Shown piece by piece: positions 15,376 through 23,006 of a DNA stretch of 23,006 nt (positions are counted from its first letter, which is position 1; the number at the start of each line of letters is the position of its first letter). This DNA comes from Gammaproteobacteria bacterium. GTDB taxonomy: Bacteria > Pseudomonadota > Gammaproteobacteria > Xanthomonadales > Wenzhouxiangellaceae. The position numbers and the translations under genes were made by a program. The stretch is taken from NCBI GenBank assembly GCA_003561495.1, contig PWWM01000104.1, positions 1 to 23,006 of the forward strand. Direction: 5' to 3'. The notes beneath the pieces are model-generated. The model was not told the origin of the DNA and did not search any database. It saw only the letters and a program-made list of their open reading frames with translations.

Positions 15376-16278
15376 ATGACTTCTGACGCTTCACTTTCAG
15401 GCAAGATAATCTCACTGGTTCTGGGCTCCGGGGGTGCGCGCGGACTGGCGCATATCGGAGTGATTCGTATGCTGGAAGAGGCGGACGCCCGGATCGAGGC
15501 CATTGCCGGCAGTTCCATGGGCGCCCTGGTCGGCGGCATTTACGCTGCCGGCAAGCTGGATGCCTATGAAGAATGGGTATGCGGGCTGGAGCAGTCCGAT
15601 GTCCTGTCGCTGGTTGACTGGACCTTCTCCGGGGGTGGACTGATCAAGGGCAAGCGGATCATCTCCAAGCTGTCAGAGCTAGTCGGCGAGCTGGACATCC
15701 GGGACCTGTCACGCGATTTCACGGCGGTGGCTGTGGATATCGATCATGGTCGCGAAATCTGGCTGGATCGAGGTCCACTGTTCGATGCCATCCGCGCTTC
15801 GATCGCCATTCCCGGCCTGTTCACGCCCCACCATTACCGGGATCGCACCCTGGTCGACGGTGGATTGCTCAATCCGATTCCGGTGGCGCCCACGCTACGC
15901 AGCGTGACCGACATGACCGTGGTGGTCGACGTCAACGGTCCTCCCGACCCGCAACTGGATCGCGACCAGGCCGACGATGCCGACAAGGCATCCAATATCG
16001 TGGGTAAACTCAAGGAGTTCATCGACAGTTACTCCAGCGACAACAAGCCCGAGGAAAGCCAGCCCGGACTGATCGCCGTCTTGATGCGTTCTCTTGATAC
16101 CATGGAAGCTGCCCTGACGCGACAACATTTGGCCATTTTTCAGCCGGACCTGGTCATCCGGGTACCGAAGAATGTGTGCATGGCCCACGAATTTCATCGG
16201 GCGCGGAACGTGATTGACCTGGGCACAAGGCTGGCCCGGGAGACCTTGTCCCGTAAACCGTCCGCGAATACTGACTAA
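15376..16278 (+). CDS. Patatin-like phospholipase (RssA-type)
   Basis: This 300-residue soluble serine hydrolase carries the complete patatin site. The oxyanion loop is LGSGGARGLAHIGV (GSGGARG 17-23), the nucleophile elbow GSSMG holds Ser47, and the catalytic Asp161 lies in LVDGGLLNPIPV. It matches the small single-domain RssA-like group. Such enzymes cleave acyl chains from phospholipids. There is no secretion signal, so it should act on the cytoplasmic face of the inner membrane. A 12-nt gap leads to a small gene that follows in the same operon. No cyclic-nucleotide synthase lies nearby, so this is not a CBASS CapV effector. Confidence 0.92.
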   Translation: MTSDASLSGKIISLVLGSGGARGLAHIGVIRMLEEADARIEAIAGSSMGALVGGIYAAGKLDAYEEWVCGLEQSDVLSLVDWTFSGGGLIKGKRIISKLSELVGELDIRDLSRDFTAVAVDIDHGREIWLDRGPLFDAIRASIAIPGLFTPHHYRDRTLVDGGLLNPIPVAPTLRSVTDMTVVVDVNGPPDPQLDRDQADDADKASNIVGKLKEFIDSYSSDNKPEESQPGLIAVLMRSLDTMEAALTRQHLAIFQPDLVIRVPKNVCMAHEFHRARNVIDLGTRLARETLSRKPSANTD

Positions 16279-16290
16279 AGGAGAAGACTC

Positions 16291-16596
16291 ATGGAGCCGG
16301 ATCTGGACGACCTCAATGCCGCCCTGTTCGACGACGCTGCCGACGAGGTGGTGGATCTGGGCAATCGCCTGGCCGCGGACAATCCGAATGCCGACCCGTG
16401 GGCGCTGGCCGATGGCCTGATTGCCGGTGCGGTCCATTTCTGGCTTTACGCCCACCAACCCCAGGATCAGCCCAACAACGATGATTTGCTGAGTTCGCGG
16501 GAGCGCCTGGATGAGCTGATGGCACTGATCCGGCAGTCAGCCGGTGACAGTGAGTACCTGCACTCCCCTCACGATGTTGACGTGGGGAGAGCCTGA
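16291..16596 (+). CDS. Small acidic protein of unknown function in an operon with the patatin lipase
   Basis: I do not recognise this 101-residue protein. It is strongly acidic (MEPDLDDLNAALFDDAADEV) and predicted helical. A central aromatic patch (AGAVHFWLYAHQPQ) is followed by another helix (SSRERLDELMALIRQSAGDS). There is no signal peptide or membrane segment. A very good ribosome-binding site (AAGGAG, 7 nt before the ATG) and only 12 nt after the patatin stop indicate co-expression. It may be a partner or regulator of the lipase, but that is guesswork from position. Confidence 0.75.
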   Translation: MEPDLDDLNAALFDDAADEVVDLGNRLAADNPNADPWALADGLIAGAVHFWLYAHQPQDQPNNDDLLSSRERLDELMALIRQSAGDSEYLHSPHDVDVGRA

Positions 16597-16610
16597 GCAA
16601 AACTCCGGCT
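16590..16610. terminator. Imperfect hairpin between convergent gene ends
   Basis: AGCCTGAG (16590-16597) pairs with CTCCGGCT (16603-16610), with one mismatch, around a CAAAA loop. It lies exactly at the converging ends of the small acidic gene and the diguanylate cyclase gene. Neither strand has a proper U-run. Confidence 0.3.
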
Positions 16611-17930
16611 TCAGTCGAACTGGATGTTGTTGCGACCAGCCGACTTGGCCCGATACATCAATGCATCCGCACGCTTCATCAGGCTATCGGCGGTTTCAGA
16701 CTCTTGACGGGTTGCAACACCCATGCTGACTGTCAATTGGTCCAACCCCTCGATTCCGTCGCTCATTGATTCAATCGAGCTGAACAGACGGTGGGCCTGT
16801 GAGTGCGCCCCTGCGCTTCCCGTGCCTGGCAGAATAATGGCAAACTCTTCTCCCCCCCAGCGAACCGCATGGTCACCACTGCGCAGGTTTTTCCTGAGAA
16901 ATACGCCCAATGACTTGAGCACCTCATCTCCCCCCTGATGACCCAGACTGTCATTGATGGCCTTGAAGTGATCAACATCAAGCAAAACCATACTCATTGG
17001 CTCACCGGTTCGCACACTGGACTGGATGGCCTGTTTCAATGCCGACATGCCTGAACGGCGATTCAGCAGACCCGTCAATTCATCGGTGGTGGCTAGGCGC
17101 GTCAGACGCCGCTCCAGGTCCTTCCACTTGGTCACATCCATGATCGTGCCACTGACCTGCTGTGCCCAGCCCTGATCATCGCGCCGGGTGACTTGACCAC
17201 GCACAAGCAGCCACATGTAACTGCCATCGCGACGCCGGAAGCGCAGTACTCGATCTATGCCCGAGCGCCGGCCCTTGAGATGAGCGGCCATTTCATCCGC
17301 CAGACGCTGCCGGTCATCAGGATGGACCAGACCCAGTATCGAGTTCAGACGGGTACTGACATCGCCTTTTTCATAGCCAAGCAGGCGCAGGGCGCGTTCA
17401 TTGAAGATGAACTCATCGGTCGATTCCTGCCAGTGCCACATCCCCAGGTCCGCCCCGGCCACGGCCACGCGGAGCAGTGACTCACTCTCTTCGAGCGCCT
17501 CACGAACCTCTCGCTGCTTGGTGATATCCAGCGCCTGGCTGATGATGAAGGGGATCTCGCCGCTTTCGGGTCGAACCACGGCGGCATGAATCTGCGCCCA
17601 GACAATCCGCCCGTCAGCATGCAGGTAACGCTTTTCGAATTCGACAGACTCCACCTCACCGGATCGCAACCGGTCAAGACACCTCCGGCTGATCTCCAGA
17701 TCATCAGTAAAGGTCAAGGACTCATAAGATCGTACCAGCAGGGCCGAGCGTCGGTAGCCCAGCATCTGGCAAAAGCGTTCATTGACTTCGATCCAGCGCC
17801 CCTGAAGATCCACCAGCGCCATACCGATCATGGCATGCTCGAAAGCCCTGGCTTTGCGCAGCAAGGCGCGATTGCCACCGCTTCTCGGCGGTGAGACTTG
17901 CGACAGGCTTGCTGTAATCAGTGCATTCAT
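16611..17930 (-). CDS. PAS-PAS-GGDEF diguanylate cyclase
   Basis: This 439-residue cytoplasmic protein makes c-di-GMP from GTP. There are two PAS/PAC modules: about 27-140 (MIGMALVDLQGRWIEVNERF, ending DITKQRE) and about 150-272 (ending IMDVTKWKDLERRL). The GGDEF domain follows (about 276-439, TDELTGLLNRRSG). The active-site loop is GGEEF (359-363). The inhibitory I-site RxxD is intact (RSGD, 350-353), five residues ahead, so product inhibition is expected. No membrane segment or EAL domain is present. The PAS domains should bind a small ligand, cofactor or partner, and no haem-type signature is evident. The gene stands alone. A dyad at 17938-17956 lies just upstream. There is no Shine-Dalgarno at the ATG. 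Confidence 0.95.
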   Translation of the reverse strand: MNALITASLSQVSPPRSGGNRALLRKARAFEHAMIGMALVDLQGRWIEVNERFCQMLGYRRSALLVRSYESLTFTDDLEISRRCLDRLRSGEVESVEFEKRYLHADGRIVWAQIHAAVVRPESGEIPFIISQALDITKQREVREALEESESLLRVAVAGADLGMWHWQESTDEFIFNERALRLLGYEKGDVSTRLNSILGLVHPDDRQRLADEMAAHLKGRRSGIDRVLRFRRRDGSYMWLLVRGQVTRRDDQGWAQQVSGTIMDVTKWKDLERRLTRLATTDELTGLLNRRSGMSALKQAIQSSVRTGEPMSMVLLDVDHFKAINDSLGHQGGDEVLKSLGVFLRKNLRSGDHAVRWGGEEFAIILPGTGSAGAHSQAHRLFSSIESMSDGIEGLDQLTVSMGVATRQESETADSLMKRADALMYRAKSAGRNNIQFD

Positions 17931-17937
17931 GGGTAGA

Positions 17938-17956
17938 GGTATGCAATTAACATACC
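17938..17956. promoter_or_regulatory. Dyad GGTATG-N7-CATACC upstream of the cyclase gene
   Basis: Perfect 6-bp arms separated by 7 nt (CAATTAA on the plus strand) lie 8-26 nt before the start codon. They overlap AT-rich sequence (TATGTTAATT on the minus strand) that could serve as a -10 region. The geometry suits a dimeric regulator site. The 160-bp region 17931-18091 otherwise holds only the palindrome at 18022-18064. Confidence 0.4.
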
Positions 17957-18021
17957 ATCCCCGCCGAACCCTGACCTGAAACGCAACTTTGATGTCACGA
18001 TTGGGAAGGCAACCACACTGG

Positions 18022-18064
18022 TCTGGTCACCGGGTCGCGAGGCATGCCCGACCCGGTGACCAGA
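18022..18064. terminator. Perfect 16-bp palindrome after the M28 peptidase gene
   Basis: TCTGGTCACCGGGTCG (18022-18037) is perfectly complementary to 18049-18064, with an 11-nt loop that itself contains the palindrome GGCATGCC. It lies 28 nt past the stop of the minus-strand peptidase gene. On that strand a run of U precedes the stem rather than following it, so it is not a classic intrinsic terminator. It should still form a very stable RNA 3' end or block. Confidence 0.5.
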
Positions 18065-18091
18065 AAAAGGGCACTAGACGACCAAAATCGG

Positions 18092-19816
<1,725 letters not shown>

Positions 19817-19847
19817 GAAATACACCCGAAATGAATCACAGCCCCCA

Positions 19848-19862
19848 ATTCTAGCCTAGAAT
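19848..19862. promoter_or_regulatory. Dyad ATTCTAG-C-CTAGAAT upstream of the M28 peptidase gene
   Basis: A 15-bp near-perfect palindrome gives TAGAAT, a -10-like hexamer, on both strands. It lies 32 nt before the chosen peptidase start and after the response-regulator stop. On the minus strand the hexamer could be the peptidase -10 box, though I see no matching -35. Confidence 0.35.
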
Positions 19863-19886
19863 CCAGTATGAGCGGGCCTGCGGGCC

Positions 19887-20528
19887 CTAGAGCACGCCGA
19901 GCTCGAATGCCTTGAGCACGGCCCGTGTGCGGTCGCGCACACCCATCTTGGACAGCACATTGGAGACGTGATTCTTGACGGTGCCCTCGGCCACGTTGAA
20001 CGCCTTGGCGATTTCCTTGTTGGAATATCCGCCGGCCATCAAGCGCAGAATCTCGGTTTCTCGCTCGGTCAGCGGGTCGGGCTGTTCCAGACTGGAAAAT
20101 TCCGTCCTGATCTTCCCCAGGCCCTTGAGCAGGCGCTGCGTGACGGCCGGCTTGACGATGGTTTTGCCGGCGGCCACTTCCTTGACCGCATCGACCAGCT
20201 CTTCCAGGGCGACATCCTTGAGCAGATAGCCTCTCGCGCCGGCACGGATTCCGCTCAACACCAACTCATCATCGTCGAAAGTGGTGAGAATGATGGTCGG
20301 AGGCAGCAGATTCTTCTGGCCCAGCTCTACCATCACATCCAGGCCGCTCTTGCCGGGCATGCGCATGTCCAGCAGCAACACGTCGGGGTTCATTTCCGGA
20401 ATCGTCTCGATGGCGCTTTCACCATCGGCGGCTTCACCGATCACCTTGATTTCATCGGATAGCTCGAGCAGGGAGCGCACGCCCTGGCGAACCAGGGTTT
20501 GATCATCGACCAGTGCCACCCGGATCAT
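19887..20528 (-). CDS. NarL/FixJ-family response regulator
   Basis: The 213-residue DNA-binding regulator has a receiver domain (1-120) with Asp8/Asp9, phospho-acceptor Asp54 (LLLDMRMPG), Thr82/Thr83 and Lys104 (YLLKD). It ends in a LuxR-type HTH (about 153-210, LTERETEILRLMAGGYSNKE then VAEGTVKNHVSNVLSK). The start is the ATG whose first bases overlap the kinase stop (ATGA, 4 nt). A longer in-frame version adds eight residues that are not receiver-like. With the upstream kinase it forms a DesK/DesR-type system. A short GGGCC/GGCCC hairpin follows the stop. Confidence 0.95.
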   Translation of the reverse strand: MIRVALVDDQTLVRQGVRSLLELSDEIKVIGEAADGESAIETIPEMNPDVLLLDMRMPGKSGLDVMVELGQKNLLPPTIILTTFDDDELVLSGIRAGARGYLLKDVALEELVDAVKEVAAGKTIVKPAVTQRLLKGLGKIRTEFSSLEQPDPLTERETEILRLMAGGYSNKEIAKAFNVAEGTVKNHVSNVLSKMGVRDRTRAVLKAFELGVL

Positions 20529-21706
20529 GTCGCCCCTTCCCCAGGCATCCATGCCCTGATCTGAAACCCGGCACCCGGCCGCGTCACGATCTCCAGGCGC
20601 CCACCCAGTTCCCTGAGGCGCTCACGCATGCCTTTCAGGCCGTTGCCCGGCAACAGATCCACCACCCCCTGGCCATCATCACGCGCCTGCAGGGACGTCC
20701 CGTCCGGACCGCTCTGCAGGGAAATCCAGAGATTACTGGCCGAGGCATGGCGAACCGTATTGGTGATCACTTCCTGGGCACAGCGCAGCAGTATCTGCGC
20801 CCGTTTCGGATCGGTCAGCGAAAGGTGCTCAGGAATGTCCAGGTGCACCGCCAACTCCGGCACCCCGCCGGCCAGCATTTCCAGGGCGCGGCGAAGATCC
20901 ACCTGGTCATTTTCCCGCATTTCACTGACCACTTCACGTACGTCCGACAACAATAGCCGGGCAATCGAGGCCGCCTGGTTGACATGCTCCTGGCTCTTGC
21001 CCTCGGTCAGATGACTGGCCACTTCCAGATTCAGACTCAGCGCGGTCAGATGATGACCAACCAGGTCGTGCAACTCGCGTGAAATGCGAACTCTTTCGGC
21101 AATGCGGGTATTTTCCGTCAGCAGAGACTGGGTGGCCAGCAACTCCGAGTTGACCCGCCGAAGCTCACTCCTGGCCTGCATCTGCTTGAGCGCCAGCAAG
21201 GAGGCAATGAAAGGAAACAGCGCCAGACCCAGATTCATGAGTACAAACACCAGGGCGAGCAACCAGGTGCCTTCGGGCATGAAAATCACCCACAAACCAA
21301 AGGCCATTGCCAACACGATGACCCAGGCCACACCAAAGACTGCCGGCAACACCCAGGGCAACATCGCGGCCACCACCATGGCCAGCAACACGCCCATTCC
21401 GCTGCGCGTAAAGTAGCTGACCGAGAAGGCCGCCAGCGACATGACCAGCAAAACGGCCACCCGACGCCAGAGCGGGCTGCGCATCTGCAGTCTCAGGGTC
21501 GGATGCAGCAAGGCCAGCAGAAACAGGATGGCCGACGACCACCAGCCCACGATCGCTCCGGTACCATGCGTATCACTGGTCAACAGCGGCAACAATGCCA
21601 ACGGGATGCATACCAGCACCCAGATCACCACGCCGAAATAGCGCAGCCAATCCACCGGCCGGATATCGGTCAGACTGAAATCCTGCATGAAGCGCGCAAT
21701 GCTCAT
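20525..21706 (-). CDS. Membrane sensor histidine kinase (HisKA_3/DesK type)
   Basis: The 393-residue kinase starts with about six membrane segments (about 20-172) that have only short loops, so it probably senses the membrane itself or a lipophilic signal. A linker coiled coil follows (about 172-205), then the phospho-acceptor helix RISRELHDLVGHHLTALSLN (His213). The HATPase_c domain shows EVITNTVRHA (N box) and DDGQGV then GNGLKGMRERLRELGG (G boxes). It phosphorylates the co-encoded response regulator, which overlaps it by 4 nt. TAGAAT lies 6 nt before the ATG with no Shine-Dalgarno, so the mRNA may be leaderless. The gene diverges from the HExxH gene over 49 nt. Confidence 0.95.
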   Translation of the reverse strand: MSIARFMQDFSLTDIRPVDWLRYFGVVIWVLVCIPLALLPLLTSDTHGTGAIVGWWSSAILFLLALLHPTLRLQMRSPLWRRVAVLLVMSLAAFSVSYFTRSGMGVLLAMVVAAMLPWVLPAVFGVAWVIVLAMAFGLWVIFMPEGTWLLALVFVLMNLGLALFPFIASLLALKQMQARSELRRVNSELLATQSLLTENTRIAERVRISRELHDLVGHHLTALSLNLEVASHLTEGKSQEHVNQAASIARLLLSDVREVVSEMRENDQVDLRRALEMLAGGVPELAVHLDIPEHLSLTDPKRAQILLRCAQEVITNTVRHASASNLWISLQSGPDGTSLQARDDGQGVVDLLPGNGLKGMRERLRELGGRLEIVTRPGAGFQIRAWMPGEGAT

Positions 21707-21712
21707 CCGGCT

Positions 21713-21718
21713 ATTCTA
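21713..21718 (-). promoter_or_regulatory. -10 box of the kinase gene (leaderless arrangement)
   Basis: TAGAAT on the minus strand ends exactly 6 nt before the ATG at 21706, so transcription would start at or next to the start codon. No clear -35 is visible. The 49-nt space must also hold the promoter of the divergent plus-strand gene. Confidence 0.4.
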
Positions 21719-21755
21719 AACTGTCCCGCCCCGGAACCACCATGGGAAGGAAGTC

Positions 21756-22232
21756 ATGTACGAAAGACCTGAGCCGGATGTCCATCGCCTGTTCGAAGAG
21801 ACCATTCAGACTGAAATCGCGGACTTTCTAGGCAGGCATGGCCTGGAACTCGTCATGATCGATGCGGACCGTGAAATTCCCGGCAGTTTCTGGGGCGACG
21901 ACGAAGCCGGCCTGATCGAAAACCGCCTCTACGCCCGCCCGGACACCCCGATCCACTCCATTCTCCATGAAGCCTGCCACTACCTGTGCATGGATGAGAA
22001 CCGTCGAGCCAACCTGCACACCAACGCCGGCGGCGATTACGACGAGGAAAACGCCGTCTGCTACCTGCAGATCCTGCTCGCCGACACCATTGAAGGCTAC
22101 AGCAGCGCCCAATGCATGCAGGATATGGATGCGTGGGGGTATACGTTCAGGTTGGGGTCGGCGAGGGCTTGGTTTGAGGGGGATGCGGAGGATGCGAGGG
22201 AGTGGTTGGGCGGAAGAGGGCTAATGGGCTAA
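21756..22232 (+). CDS. Conserved HExxH protein, putative zinc metallopeptidase
   Basis: The 158-residue cytoplasmic protein has a clear zinc-protease motif, LHEACHYLCMD (His71, Glu72, His75). A downstream acidic patch in GGDYDEENAVCYLQ (Glu97/Glu98) could provide the third ligand. I recognise it only as the kind of small conserved proteobacterial protein that lacks an assigned function, and its substrate is unknown. AAGGAAG precedes the ATG. From about residue 126 the codons change sharply to G-ending and AGG/GGG/TTG forms, although the protein (WGYTFRLGSARAWF) still looks well formed. The last residues GLMG and the TAA stop are supplied by the octamer array GGGCTAAT, so the natural C-terminus has been altered. 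Confidence 0.82.
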   Translation: MYERPEPDVHRLFEETIQTEIADFLGRHGLELVMIDADREIPGSFWGDDEAGLIENRLYARPDTPIHSILHEACHYLCMDENRRANLHTNAGGDYDEENAVCYLQILLADTIEGYSSAQCMQDMDAWGYTFRLGSARAWFEGDAEDAREWLGGRGLMG

Positions 22233-22373
22233 TGGGCTAATGGGCTTCCGGTTTACGGTTTACGGGAAAGGCTCAAGGTACAAGGTACAAGGTGCAAGGA
22301 AAACCCGTTAGCCCGTTAGCCCGTTAACCCGTTAGCCCTTTCACCTCTCCCGTCTCCCGTCTCCCGTCTCCCC
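22218..22373. repeat. Composite octamer/heptamer array with inverted arms
   Basis: In order: GGGCTAAT x3 plus GGGC (22218-22245), GGTTTAC x2 (22250-22263), GGGAAA, GGCTCAA, GGTACAA x2, GGTGCAA (22270-22297) and GGAAAA. An abrupt switch to C-rich sequence follows with CCCGTTAG, CCCGTTAG, CCCGTTAA, CCCGTTAG (22304-22335), CCC, then TCTCCCG x3 and TCTCCCC (22346-22373). The first and fourth blocks are inverted copies. Arms 22218-22245 and 22311-22338 can pair over 28 positions with one mismatch and three G-U pairs in the plus-strand RNA. The left edge lies inside the HExxH gene. Confidence 0.93.
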
Positions 22374-22379
22374 AAAAGA

Positions 22380-22409
22380 AAACCGCCGGACTCGAAGGCC
22401 CGGCGGTTT
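22380..22409 (-). terminator. Rho-independent terminator of the IPTL-CTERM gene
   Basis: AAACCGCCGG (22380-22389) pairs perfectly with CCGGCGGTTT (22400-22409) around a 10-nt loop. On the minus strand the stem is followed by TTTTCTTTT-like sequence. It lies 47 nt past the stop of the minus-strand gene. Confidence 0.88.
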
Positions 22410-22456
22410 CCTCATTCAATTCCCCAACCGGAAGACCCGGTCGGAGAGCTTACTGC

Positions 22457-23006
22457 TCAGTCGGCGCGGAAGTAGCGGATGCCGATACCACCGGCCAGCA
22501 GCATGAGCAGGGCGAACAGTGCCAGGGCCCAGGCTTGCATGGTCGGAACCGGCAGCGGCTCGAAGGTGGAGATGCCGCAGGTGATGACGTGCTCACCGGC
22601 AAACTCACCGTCAAGATCGCATGACAGGGTGATGCTGAACTCATCGCCTTCTTCACCGTCTTCCGGCAGCGCACAGCTGATCGAGAAGGCCACTTCATCA
22701 TTCGCCGGAATGGTCGCTGCCAGCGGATCCGGGTCCGTGGTGATGATGTCGGTGTCGCCACTCGCGGAGCAGGACAGATCAGCATCGGCCGAACCACTGT
22801 TCTCCGCAAGACCGTTGGCCGTGATCACTTCACCCTGTTCGCCAAAACCCAGATTGACAGGGCCGAACGGCGGGGTGACGGTAACGTCGGCAGTGGCCGT
22901 GCCTTCGCCTTCGATGGTGGCGGTGGCCGTATTCACATCACTGGGCGCAGTCAGGGTCTCGGTGAACGTATCTGCAGTCTCCGGATTGAAGCAGACAGTC
23001 ACCACG
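22457..23006 (-). CDS. IPTL-CTERM-type surface/secreted protein, C-terminal part
   Basis: Only the last 183 or so residues are in the window. The frame is open to the edge, so the GTG at 23005 is not a real start. The visible part is an acidic, Thr/Ala/Asp-rich, beta-strand-like extracellular region (ATIEGEGTATADVTVTPPFG) with a few cysteines (DLSCSAS, SISCALP, LSCDLDG, ITCGIS) that may form disulphides. It ends with PVPTMQAWALALFALLMLLA, then GGIGIRYFRAD. That tail has a VPTM-Q-WAL motif, a hydrophobic helix and a basic end, the tripartite form of IPTL-CTERM sorting signals thought to be processed by exosortase-like enzymes. It is followed by a strong terminator. Confidence 0.82.
   Translation of the reverse strand, partial: VVTVCFNPETADTFTETLTAPSDVNTATATIEGEGTATADVTVTPPFGPVNLGFGEQGEVITANGLAENSGSADADLSCSASGDTDIITTDPDPLAATIPANDEVAFSISCALPEDGEEGDEFSITLSCDLDGEFAGEHVITCGISTFEPLPVPTMQAWALALFALLMLLAGGIGIRYFRAD

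Noticed and set aside
15376..16596. CBASS or other anti-phage operon based on the patatin
   Set aside because: No nucleotide cyclase, sensor or accessory gene is nearby. The lipase is RssA-like and its neighbour is a small unknown protein.
22457..23005. Complete 182-residue protein starting at a GTG
   Set aside because: The frame is open to the window edge and lacks a signal peptide. Sorting-tail proteins need one, so the gene is cut by the edge.

Overview
The window looks like chromosome from a GC-rich gammaproteobacterium. The evidence is gene content: a map-glnD-dapD-yffB-like order, a tRNA-Gly(CCC), an RND efflux pair, and an outer-membrane protein ending in an IPTL-CTERM-type sorting tail. 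A Wenzhouxiangella/Xanthomonadales-Chromatiales-like relative is my guess from general appearance and cannot be proved here. Nearly all of the window is ordinary coding sequence. I found no prophage, insertion sequence, CRISPR array or recognisable defence island.

Layout. 1-98 is a heptanucleotide array that runs straight into the CCA end of a minus-strand tRNA-Gly (99-173), which has its own promoter. 242-285 is a REP-like palindrome and 411-442 a terminator. 463-3457 is a two-gene minus-strand unit: an outer-membrane porin followed by a BCCT osmolyte transporter. 3703-5255 holds a gamma-glutamylcyclotransferase-like gene overlapping a dGTPase-like HD hydrolase. 5267-10064 is the minus-strand block map-glnD-dapD-arsC/yffB (protein maturation, nitrogen sensing, lysine/peptidoglycan precursor synthesis). 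10259-14646 (plus) encodes an RND periplasmic adaptor and inner-membrane pump. 14666-16596 has a fatty-acid hydroxylase/sterol-desaturase-family protein (minus) diverging from a patatin lipase plus a small unknown protein. 16611-17930 is a PAS-PAS-GGDEF diguanylate cyclase. 18092-19816 is an M28 lipoprotein peptidase. 19887-21706 is a DesK/DesR-type two-component pair that diverges from a conserved HExxH protein (21756-22232). The window ends inside an IPTL-CTERM protein (minus, partial).

The most unusual signal is not a gene. Short tandem arrays of 7- or 8-nt words occur at four places: 1-98, 5607-5641, 6469-6650 and 22218-22373. They abut or enter gene ends. They supply the terminal codons and stop of the HExxH protein, the last codons of dapD, a basic extra tail on GlnD, and the whole leader in front of dapD. 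The two large arrays use the same vocabulary in the same plus-strand order: TTTACGG words, GGCTCAA-like words, GGAAAA, then an abrupt G-rich to C-rich switch into CCCGT/TCTCCCG words, ending TCTCCCC. The 22.2-kb copy also has inverted octamer arms that would fold into a long RNA hairpin containing the stop codon of the upstream gene. This looks like a dispersed composite repeat family with a defined architecture, and it is the best candidate here for something undescribed.

A second theme is leaderless-looking starts. Two genes (patatin lipase and histidine kinase) have the hexamer TAGAAT exactly 6 nt before the ATG and no Shine-Dalgarno sequence.
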